Of a stretch of DNA of 5,327 nucleotides, positions 1 to 5,118 are shown one piece after another. Below the pieces are notes generated by a model. The model did no database searches and was not told the DNA's origin. It saw nothing but the letters and a program-made list of their open reading frames with translations. Positions within the stretch are counted from its first letter, which is position 1. Every line of letters begins with the position of its first letter. The DNA is from Acidimicrobiia bacterium (GTDB lineage: Bacteria; Actinomycetota; Acidimicrobiia; Spongiisociales; UBA5794): NCBI GenBank assembly GCA_013001485.1, contig JABDMN010000098.1:1-5327 (forward strand), in the 5' to 3' direction. The translations under genes and the position numbers were made by a program.

Positions 1-389
1 CAGGGGACCTGCCGACGAGACGGGGAGGTCCGGTGATTTCGGACCGGACGGGCTCGTCCAACGGTTTTGCGCTTCAGAACCTGCAGAAACGAAGCGAGCT
101 GTTCATAGGAACCGGTGAGGCTGTCTACGAGGGCATGGTCATCGGTGAGAACAGCCGCCCCGAAGATCTGATCGCCAATCCGACAAAGACGAAGCAGCTC
201 ACCAATGTGCGCGCCACAGGTTCCGACGAGGCAATCAAACTCACGCGGCCGCGGGAGATGACCCTGGAGCTCGCCATCGAGTGGATCGAAGAGGACGAGC
301 TGGTGGAGGTCACCCCCGAGTCGATCCGGGTTCGGAAGCGGTACCTGTCGGAAGCCGACCGCAAGATCGCGGCCAAGAAGCGGAACTGA
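1..389 (+). CDS. typA: Translational GTPase TypA/BipA, C-terminal part (5' end outside window)
   Basis: This is the last 128 residues of a ribosome-binding GTPase of the EF-G-like TypA/BipA family, which acts in the cytoplasm on ribosome assembly and stress or cold adaptation. The first complete codon is at 3. The frame is open to the window edge, so the GTG at 33 is an internal valine and not the start. The visible part starts with DLPTRRGGPVISDRTG, then has the family's C-terminal-domain signatures: a GFALQNLQKR stretch (residues 21-30), VYEGMVIGE (41-49), RPEDL (52-56), TKTKQLTN (61-68) and DELVEVTPESIRVRKRYL (98-115). The GTPase, EF-G-III and EF-G-V domains must lie upstream, since the full protein is usually about 600 residues. 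The lysine-rich tail (AAKKRN) ends in TGA at 387-389. A small membrane-protein gene follows after 50 bases. The family assignment is strong; nothing looks broken. Confidence 0.95.
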   Translation, partial: GDLPTRRGGPVISDRTGSSNGFALQNLQKRSELFIGTGEAVYEGMVIGENSRPEDLIANPTKTKQLTNVRATGSDEAIKLTRPREMTLELAIEWIEEDELVEVTPESIRVRKRYLSEADRKIAAKKRN

Positions 390-439
390 CCAGCCGTTTG
401 GCCCCTGGCAACCGATCGAGTTGTCGTGACAATCAGGTT

Positions 440-709
440 ATGGGCGATACCCCTTCGACCGGCTGGATCCTCGGACTGGGGCTGATACCGGGGTCGTGGG
501 TGGCAGCAGGGATCGTGTCGACCTTCCTCCCCGAGCCGGAATCGGCCTTCCCCTGGGCTCTCCTTGGCTTCGTCCTCGCCTGGGTCGTCGCCCTGGTGGT
601 GGTCACATTGCGCATGCCTGGCTTGCGGCGCACGGCCTGGCTCGGCGCCGGGGTTTCCCTGCTTGTTGCCTCGTTGCTCTTCCTTGCGATCGTGTTGGCA
701 AGCCCATGA
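440..709 (+). CDS. Small three-helix membrane protein, function unknown
   Basis: I do not recognise this 89-residue protein. It is almost entirely hydrophobic, with three likely membrane helices at about residues 8-29, 38-57 and 66-87. The first loop is acidic (PEPES, 31-35) and the second loop is basic (RMPGLRR, 58-64). By the positive-inside rule this would put loop two in the cytoplasm and the N-terminus outside. No catalytic motif or cysteine pair is present. The ATG at 440 was chosen because the same frame upstream overlaps typA and encodes an Arg/Gly-rich, shadow-like stretch. The ribosome site is weak (AGG at 435-437, very close to the ATG), so the start is uncertain. It lies between typA and glpD on the same strand, 42 bases before glpD's ATG, so co-transcription is possible. 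That it is a real gene is inferred from its membrane-protein character and its exact fit in the gap. Confidence 0.7.
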   Translation: MGDTPSTGWILGLGLIPGSWVAAGIVSTFLPEPESAFPWALLGFVLAWVVALVVVTLRMPGLRRTAWLGAGVSLLVASLLFLAIVLASP

Positions 710-751
710 TGGAACGGCTGGGTGCCCCCGCGGATCGACGAAGATGGTGCC

Positions 752-2461
752 ATGACGCCTGATCGAAGCGCCCTAGGCCCTGCGCAGCGTGCCCGCGATG
801 TCGAACGCCTTGCGAACGAGCAGTTCGATCTTCTCGTTATCGGTGGGGGAGTGACGGGTACGGGGATCGCACTCGACGCCGCGGTTCGTGGGCTGAACGT
901 GGCACTCGTCGAGCAGCGGGACTACTCCAGTGGCACATCGAGTCGCTCCAGCAAGCTCTTCCACGGCGGTCTGCGCTATCTCGAGCAACTCAACTTCCGC
1001 CTGGTCCGCGAGGCTCTGCGTGAGCGCAACCTCATGCTCAAGACGATCTGTCCCCACCTGGCGGAAGGCATTCCGTTTCTCTATCCCCTGAAGCACCGCA
1101 TCTGGGAACGGGTGTATGTCGGTGCCGGGATCGCGTTGTATGACTTCCTCGCCACGATCAGCAGGAGCCCGTTGCCGCATCACCGCCACATGACGAAGAC
1201 AGGGGCGCTCGAAGCAATGCCGGCCCTCGATCCCGGTGTTCTGGTCGGAGCCATCCAATACTGGGACGCTCTCGTCGACGATGCTCGCCACACGATGATG
1301 GTGGCTCGAACCGCCGCTGCGCACGGGGCGGCTCTGGTGCCATCGGCGAAGGTGGTCGGCCTCACGACAGACTCCGGCCGTGTGACCGGTGCCGAGGTTG
1401 CCGATCTCGAGGCCGGGTCGCCGATTACGGTGCGAGCCCGACAGACGGTGAACGCGACCGGTGTGTGGACTGATGACGTCGAAGACCTCGTCAAGCAGGG
1501 ACCGATCAACGTCACGGCGTCGAAGGGAATCCACATGGTCATCCCGAAAGACCGGATCTCATCTTCGACCGGAGTGATCACTCGCACGAAGACCAGCGTC
1601 CTCTTCATCATCCCTTGGGGGGAGTTCTGGCTTATCGGGACCACCGACACCGACTGGAACCTCGACCTTGCACACCCGGCCGCGAGCCGTAGCGACCTCG
1701 ACTATCTCCTCGCCAACGCCAATGCCGTCCTCGAGGACGACCTCAGTCACGAGGACGTCGTCGGTGTGTACGCCGGATTGAGACCACTCCTCACAGGAGA
1801 GACCGACGCCACCTCCAAACTGAGCCGCGAGCACGCGGTGGCGGGTACGGCGCCCGGCATGATCAGCATCGCAGGAGGCAAGTACACGACATACCGCGTG
1901 ATGGCGAAGGACGCCGTCGACGTCGCGATCGAGGAGGCGAGTCTCGATGCGCCTGCCTCAACCACCGAATCTGTTCCCCTCGTAGGTGCCGCCGGCTACC
2001 AGCAGCTTCTCGACCAGGCAGACCAGATCGTTGCCGAGAGCGGTCTGGACCGTGACCGGGTGGTACGGATGCTGCGTCGATATGGGGACCGGATCTCCGA
2101 GGTCCTTGCTCTGGTTGGAGCGAATGCCGCCCTTGGCGAGCCCCTGCCGGGAGCCGAACGACACATCGGTGCCGAAATTGTTTACGCCGCCTCACACGAA
2201 GGGGCACTGCACCTCGACGATGTCCTGACCCGGCGCACCCGTATCTCCATCGAAACTCCGCACCGGGGCGTAGAGGTTGCCGAGCAGGTCGCACACATCA
2301 TGGGAGGTGTTCTCGGGTGGTCCGACGCAGTCATCAGCCGGGAGGTGGAGCATTATCTGGCCAGGGTCAACGCAGAACTCGACTCACAGCGACAGCCTGA
2401 TGATCGAACAGCCGACGCCGCTCGTCTGGGTGCACCGGACGTGAGGGGTTTCTCTGGCTGA
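752..2461 (+). CDS. glpD: Glycerol-3-phosphate dehydrogenase, FAD-dependent (aerobic type)
   Basis: This 569-residue enzyme oxidises sn-glycerol 3-phosphate to dihydroxyacetone phosphate with FAD and, in this family, passes electrons to membrane quinone. It feeds glycerol and lipid-derived glycerol into glycolysis and acts at the inner face of the membrane. The N-terminal FAD-binding Rossmann motif is VIGGGVTGTGIALDAA (29-44), followed by the acidic residue of LVEQRD (52-57). The GlpD signatures SGTSSRSSKLFHGGLRYLE (60-78), NATG (234-237), KGIHMVIP (258-265), IGTTDTDW (295-302), AGLRPLL (341-347) and GGKYTTYR (375-382) follow. The Arg of GLRPL and the Lys of GGKYTTYR match positions I recall as substrate-site residues in E. 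coli GlpD. Residues from about 405 to 540 form the helical DAO_C domain, and the last 25 or so are a polar, unconserved-looking tail. ATG 752 is preferred over an in-frame GTG at 722, which would add ten residues; neither has a strong ribosome site. No glpK or glpF lies nearby. Length is normal. Confidence 0.96.
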   Translation: MTPDRSALGPAQRARDVERLANEQFDLLVIGGGVTGTGIALDAAVRGLNVALVEQRDYSSGTSSRSSKLFHGGLRYLEQLNFRLVREALRERNLMLKTICPHLAEGIPFLYPLKHRIWERVYVGAGIALYDFLATISRSPLPHHRHMTKTGALEAMPALDPGVLVGAIQYWDALVDDARHTMMVARTAAAHGAALVPSAKVVGLTTDSGRVTGAEVADLEAGSPITVRARQTVNATGVWTDDVEDLVKQGPINVTASKGIHMVIPKDRISSSTGVITRTKTSVLFIIPWGEFWLIGTTDTDWNLDLAHPAASRSDLDYLLANANAVLEDDLSHEDVVGVYAGLRPLLTGETDATSKLSREHAVAGTAPGMISIAGGKYTTYRVMAKDAVDVAIEEASLDAPASTTESVPLVGAAGYQQLLDQADQIVAESGLDRDRVVRMLRRYGDRISEVLALVGANAALGEPLPGAERHIGAEIVYAASHEGALHLDDVLTRRTRISIETPHRGVEVAEQVAHIMGGVLGWSDAVISREVEHYLARVNAELDSQRQPDDRTADAARLGAPDVRGFSG

Positions 2462-2466
2462 CGTCA
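2459..2466. other. Palindromic junction TGACGTCA holding the stops of glpD and the DinB-like gene
   Basis: The eight bases form a perfect palindrome. The first three are the TGA of glpD on the + strand and the last three, read on the - strand, are the TGA of the DinB-like gene, so only two bases separate the converging coding regions. There is no room for an intergenic terminator, so any transcription stop must lie inside the coding sequence of the opposite gene. Confidence 0.85.
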
Positions 2467-2964
2467 GTCAACGTCGGTCATGTGACCGCCGTCGAAGAAG
2501 TACGTCCAGCCATCCATCGATGGCGGTTCGACGCCAAGTTGCGTGAGGATCGTTGCGATCTGCGAGCGGTGTTCCGTGGCGTGGTTGATCGCCTGAACAA
2601 GGAACAGTGATGCCGGCATGGTCCATGTGCCGGGAGGATCATCACCGGTCACGGTCACTGTCCGGTTCTGGACTCCGATCGCTGCCGCCTCCTCGAGGAG
2701 CGCGTTGCCCGAGAGGAACTGCTCCGCAAGAGCCTCAAAGCCCGGAAACGGGTCCTCCGGCAATCGATCGCCGCGGCCTCGCTGCAGCAGGCCCTCTGCA
2801 TAGGCATGCTGGCTATTCGCGGTGTGTACGAGCGTGGCGCCGACCGACCCGTACGTTCCTTCGACACCCGTCCTCAGATGGTCATCGGTAAGTGCGCGGC
2901 AGGCATCCATCAACCGATCGTTCATCATCTTGTTGTGGCGGAAGAGCTCAACGATCAAGTCCAT
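2464..2964 (-). CDS. DinB/YfiT-like four-helix-bundle protein
   Basis: This 166-residue protein matches the DinB superfamily, small metal-binding four-helix-bundle proteins. In actinobacteria many members are linked to mycothiol- or bacillithiol-dependent transfer reactions, but most have no known substrate. What is visible: a first helix typical of the family (LFRHNKMMNDRLMDACRAL, 7-25), the segment ATLVHTANSQHAYAEGLLQ (43-61) with His47 and His53, and a late HxxxH motif, NHATEHRSQI (127-136), with His128 and His132. His47, His128 and His132 are the expected metal triad. The ending LGVEPPSMDGWTYF (143-156) is common in this group. It is the last gene of the GNAT-GNAT-DinB set, starting 9 bases after the stop of the preceding gene; the likely ribosome site GGTAGGG (2972-2978) overlaps that stop codon. 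The fold is secure; the specific reaction is unknown. The name DinB does not mean DNA polymerase IV here. Confidence 0.88.
   Translation of the reverse strand: MDLIVELFRHNKMMNDRLMDACRALTDDHLRTGVEGTYGSVGATLVHTANSQHAYAEGLLQRGRGDRLPEDPFPGFEALAEQFLSGNALLEEAAAIGVQNRTVTVTGDDPPGTWTMPASLFLVQAINHATEHRSQIATILTQLGVEPPSMDGWTYFFDGGHMTDVD
2471..2492. repeat. Short inverted repeat just past glpD, candidate terminator hairpin
   Basis: The arms CGGTCA (2475-2480) and TGACCG (2483-2488) are perfect complements around a TG centre. After one mismatch, three more outer pairs form (ACG 2471-2473 with CGT 2490-2492). As RNA this gives a five-pair stem with a four-base loop, then a mismatch and three further pairs. 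It starts ten bases after the glpD stop and lies in the last codons of the opposing DinB-like gene. No run of T follows on either strand, so a factor-independent terminator is only a possibility. Confidence 0.35.
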
Positions 2965-2973
2965 GAGCCGACC

Positions 2974-3411
2974 CTACCGACCGTCGTAGCGGGGGCTCGC
3001 GAACGGCCACACATCGGCGATCCAGGCTGACACCGCTTGCCAGAGAGGAGCGTCGAGAGAGGCGCGTCGCTCTGTGACCCATGAGCTGACGTCGGCATCA
3101 TGGTCGTCGAGCTTCGTCGGGTAGATGTAGACACAACCGACAACATCGTCACCGTCAAGAACTGAATACGTGAATCCAATCCGCTCAACGAAGTGGCGGG
3201 CATGCATCTCGAGGTCCTCGAGGTTTCGCTCGAGCGACATGGCTGTGGGCCAGTTGCCGTCGGGAAATCCGGGTGTGGCATGGATGTGGTCGATGCTCGA
3301 CATCCAGGCCCCATGGTCTCGCTCGTTGTGCTCCGGACCCAACGGCTCCAGACGGAAGTCGTCGGTCTCCAGGCTCAGCGGCGGGTCGAAATCATCGGGC
3401 ACGAACTGCAT
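2974..3411 (-). CDS. Divergent GNAT-like N-acetyltransferase family protein
   Basis: This 145-residue protein resembles a group of short actinobacterial proteins usually labelled GNAT-family acetyltransferases. It opens with MQFVPDDFDPPLSLETDDFRL, where LETDDFRLEPLGPEH (14-28) is a typical first GNAT strand and turn. A helical part follows (LERNLEDLEMHARHFVERIGF, near 60-80), then two strands, FTYSVLDGDDVVGCVYIYP (80-98), which fit GNAT strands 2-4. The usual acetyl-CoA loop (Q/R-x-x-G-x-G/A) is not visible: where it should be there is WVTERRASLDAPLWQAVSAWI (111-131). The C-terminal strands are also short or absent. It may therefore be a diverged or non-acetylating member, and no substrate can be named. 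It begins 16 bases after the upstream GNAT gene stop and ends 9 bases before the DinB-like start. No clear ribosome site precedes ATG 3411, which is consistent with translational coupling. Confidence 0.75.
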   Translation of the reverse strand: MQFVPDDFDPPLSLETDDFRLEPLGPEHNERDHGAWMSSIDHIHATPGFPDGNWPTAMSLERNLEDLEMHARHFVERIGFTYSVLDGDDVVGCVYIYPTKLDDHDADVSSWVTERRASLDAPLWQAVSAWIADVWPFASPRYDGR

Positions 3412-3427
3412 GCGCCAACCGTACCGT

Positions 3428-4009
3428 CTACAGCTCCAGCCGCATCATGGGTTTGTGCGCCGCCAAGCGCTGGACCACCTCGTACCCGAGCCGTTCAAAC
3501 GTCGATGCTTTCCCTGTGTAGATGCTCGATGGGGGAGTGGTGTCGGTGGTATCCGTCGGATACACCTCGAGATAGCCCGCGCCCTGCTCCTTGGCGATGA
3601 CGGCGGCAGCCTTGGCAAGGACCGAAGTCAACCCCTGCCCTCGGTGCGAAGACCTGACCACGAAGCACGACAGCGACCAGACGCCGTCGATGTCGAGATC
3701 GGTCCTGAAGTGGCGGGAGTTCGACAATCCAGGCATCTGGGTCCTTGCCATGACCCGACACCATCCGATCGGCTTACCGTCGTCGTAGGCGATCAGCCCT
3801 GGAGAGGGACCCTCATCGACGATCCCAGAGAACGCCTCACGATTCCTGGCTGAGGCACCACCGGCTGCGCCCTCGGACCACTCCTTCGAGGAACCCGCGA
3901 TCCAATACATGCACCAGCACCCACTCTGGCCACTGGAACCAAGCACCGTGACGAAGTCATCGAATCGCGCCGGCGTCAGTGGCTCAACCTGAAAGCCGTC
4001 GATGTCCAT
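3428..4009 (-). CDS. GNAT family N-acetyltransferase
   Basis: This 193-residue protein is a cytoplasmic GNAT-fold enzyme expected to move an acetyl group from acetyl-CoA to an amine; the acceptor is unknown. An N-terminal segment with GCWCMYW (30-36) is typical of one actinobacterial GNAT subgroup. LIAYDDGKPIGWCRVMAR (72-89) gives strands 2-3. WSLSCFVVRSSHRGQGLTSVLAKAA (111-135) carries strand 4, the acetyl-CoA pyrophosphate loop HRGQGL and the following helix. The consensus first Q/R of that loop is Ser121, but the R-G-x-G core is intact. YLEVYPTDTTDTTPPSS (146-162) is a Thr/Asp-rich loop before YTGKASTFERLGYEVVQR (164-181), the usual final helix and strand. ATG 4009 is preceded by a perfect AGGAGG with six-base spacing. 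It is the first gene of the three-gene set and is divergent from the ABM gene across 62 bases. Confidence 0.9.
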   Translation of the reverse strand: MDIDGFQVEPLTPARFDDFVTVLGSSGQSGCWCMYWIAGSSKEWSEGAAGGASARNREAFSGIVDEGPSPGLIAYDDGKPIGWCRVMARTQMPGLSNSRHFRTDLDIDGVWSLSCFVVRSSHRGQGLTSVLAKAAAVIAKEQGAGYLEVYPTDTTDTTPPSSIYTGKASTFERLGYEVVQRLAAHKPMMRLEL

Positions 4010-4071
4010 TGAGTGCCTCCTATGAGAACGGTACCGATGATCCCGCCGCGAGGTCTGCGAGACTCGTGCAC
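4010..4071. promoter_or_regulatory. Divergent intergenic region with a CGGTACCG palindrome
   Basis: These 62 bases separate two genes read outward, the GNAT set to the left and the ABM gene to the right, so promoters for both are expected here or in the opposite gene's start. A perfect 8-base palindrome, CGGTACCG, lies at 4029-4036 near the middle and could be an operator or chance. I see no convincing -35/-10 pair on either strand. Confidence 0.4.
4016..4021 (-). promoter_or_regulatory. Ribosome binding site AGGAGG for the 4009-3428 GNAT gene
   Basis: Read on the - strand, AGGAGG is followed by six bases and the ATG at 4009. This consensus site fixes the start of the first gene in the three-gene set. 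Confidence 0.85.
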
Positions 4072-4362
4072 ATGTATGGACTCATCGGGAAACTGCGAAC
4101 GGTCGAAGGTGGGGCTCAGCGCCTCGCCAGCATCATGTGTGGCATCGGCGAGATGCCTGGCTGCGTCAGCTACGTGGTGGCTCTCGATCCTGACGATCCC
4201 GATGTCGTGTGGGTCACCGAGGTCTGGGAGAGCGCGGACGCCCATGCTGCATCGCTGGAACTGGAATCCGTCCAGTCTGCGATCGCCGAGGGCGGGCCAC
4301 TGATCACCGGTTTCGAGCTTCGTCAACAAACGGTTCCGCAGGGTGGGTTCGGTCTCACCTAG
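4072..4362 (+). CDS. Antibiotic biosynthesis monooxygenase (ABM) domain protein, putative quinol monooxygenase
   Basis: This 96-residue protein fits the single-domain ABM family, dimeric ferredoxin-like alpha-beta barrels related to YgiN. Some members oxidise quinols or polyketide intermediates without metal or cofactor; many have unknown substrates. It opens with strand one, MYGLIGKLRT (1-10). The helix GGAQRLASIM follows (13-22), then MPGCVSYVVALDP (28-40). VVWVTEVWES (45-54) carries the family's conserved Trp and Glu positions, and His58 follows in DAHAASLELESVQSAI (56-71). The C-terminal strand is LITGFELRQQT (77-87). ATG 4072 matches the family's usual start; an in-frame GTG at 4066 would add two residues. 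The ribosome site is weak: GAGG (4050-4053) is too far away and GCGAGA (4057-4062) is poor. It is divergent from the GNAT set and converges with the SRPBCC gene, with the two coding regions overlapping by four bases. Its substrate cannot be told from context. Confidence 0.88.
   Translation: MYGLIGKLRTVEGGAQRLASIMCGIGEMPGCVSYVVALDPDDPDVVWVTEVWESADAHAASLELESVQSAIAEGGPLITGFELRQQTVPQGGFGLT
4359..4362. other. CTAG overlap: convergent TAG stop codons on both strands
   Basis: The self-complementary CTAG provides TAG for the + strand ABM gene (4360-4362) and TAG for the - strand SRPBCC gene (4361-4359). It sits in a CCTAGG palindrome (4358-4363). The two coding regions overlap by four bases, with no intergenic terminator. 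Confidence 0.85.
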
Positions 4363-5036
4363 GAGGCAAGCTCGGCAAGGCGCTTGATCTCGAGCATCAT
4401 CTTGCGGCTCATCACGAAACTCAGTACCTCGATCGGGAACGGTCCAAAGGCCAGGCGGCTCCGCCAGTCCGGCGAGTGGTCGTAGCGGCCCCGGGTGAGG
4501 AATCTGGTGCCGCCATCCGGCGTCGGTGTGAGGACGAACTGCCACGTCGACATTCCCCAGCTCTCCTCATCTCCGATCTCGGCCGGTGAACCGAACAGCA
4601 CGAGAGCGGTGGGTGAGTCCGCTATCTCGATCCGCAACGGTGGTGACTTGGGATGCAGGTAGATGCCGTCGCCGACCGCCGGATGCTGGTGTTCAGAGAG
4701 GACCTCGGTCGTGTTGGTGATCTTGCACCCGACCAAGTTCTCGAGGGACTGATATGTGTAGAAGCCTCCGCGCGCTTGTCCGATCTGGGCGATCCATGGC
4801 CACACCTCCTCGGGTGCGGCGTCGATTCCGACTCCCAGCGTGTATGACCACTTCGGGTCTGCGACGAGATCGTCGCCGGGAAGAGGGTCCATCGTCTCGG
4901 TGCCGACAGTGCCCCACTTCAAGCGGCGCCTGCGGATGAACGGGGTGGCGATGACGTGCCAAACCATGAGCGCGACGCCTTCGAGGGCGGCAAGGAAGCC
5001 GACGCCCGGGGGGCGAGTGTCTGGGGTCGATGTCAC
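4359..5036 (-). CDS. SRPBCC (START/Bet v 1-like) family protein
   Basis: This 225-residue protein belongs to the SRPBCC ligand-binding fold, which forms a deep hydrophobic pocket; no ligand can be assigned. The first part (1-42) has a hydrophobic stretch, VGFLAALEGVALMVWHVIATPF (12-33), followed by RRRRLKWG (36-42), which could anchor it to the membrane. The fold core starts at WSYTLGVGIDAAPEEVWPWIAQIG (63-86), the diagnostic first strand and helix. GGFYTYQSLENLVGCKI (90-106) is typical of an actinobacterial subgroup. Later strands include DGIYLHP (123-129), TALVLFGSP (143-151), WQFVLTPTPDGGTRFLTRGRY (165-185) and a long final helix to LAELAS. GTG 5036 is chosen because AGGAGG (5047-5042) precedes it by five bases. 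The open frame extends to 5234, but that part is Cys/Arg/Ser-rich and overlaps the neighbouring gene. It follows that gene on the same strand after 82 bases. Confidence 0.87.
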   Translation of the reverse strand: MTSTPDTRPPGVGFLAALEGVALMVWHVIATPFIRRRRLKWGTVGTETMDPLPGDDLVADPKWSYTLGVGIDAAPEEVWPWIAQIGQARGGFYTYQSLENLVGCKITNTTEVLSEHQHPAVGDGIYLHPKSPPLRIEIADSPTALVLFGSPAEIGDEESWGMSTWQFVLTPTPDGGTRFLTRGRYDHSPDWRSRLAFGPFPIEVLSFVMSRKMMLEIKRLAELAS

Positions 5037-5041
5037 GTGTA

Positions 5042-5047
5042 CCTCCT
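5042..5047 (-). promoter_or_regulatory. Ribosome binding site AGGAGG for the SRPBCC gene
   Basis: Read on the - strand, AGGAGG is followed by TACAC and then GTG at 5036. This decides the GTG start over the upstream and downstream in-frame ATG candidates. Confidence 0.85.
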
Positions 5048-5118
5048 CGGCGATCTCCCGCCACCATGCATCAGCGGCGGCGGGCCTCGCAGGGCCAGAG
5101 GTCCCAGCTGTGCGGAAC

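Noticed and set aside
33..389. GTG at 33 as a start codon giving a separate 118-residue protein
   Set aside because: The frame is open to the window edge and the upstream residues (GDLPTRRGGP) continue the TypA sequence, so this is an internal valine.
390..408. Hairpin after typA (CCAGCC...GGC..TGG)
   Set aside because: Only three inner and three outer pairs with a three-base bulge, and no T run; too weak to call a terminator.
773..1534. A 253-codon open frame on the - strand opposite glpD
   Set aside because: It is fully antisense to a certain glpD, rich in Arg/His/Asp shadow composition, and shows no recognisable domain. Long antisense frames are common in GC-rich genes.
1863..2294. A 143-codon - strand frame opposite the glpD C-terminal domain
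   Set aside because: Arg/Gly/Pro/Ser-rich shadow without any domain, entirely inside glpD.
3541..3580. GTC/GGT-type short repeats on the DNA of the GNAT Thr/Asp loop
   Set aside because: They simply encode the DTTDTT loop of the protein and do not form a longer tandem repeat.
3170..3853. A 227-codon + strand frame crossing both GNAT genes
   Set aside because: It runs antisense through two recognisable proteins and their gap, and has low-complexity shadow composition.
3979..4362. Longer start of the ABM protein at 3979
   Set aside because: The added residues overlap the GNAT start on the other strand and have shadow-like composition; ABM proteins normally begin at the MYGLIG strand.
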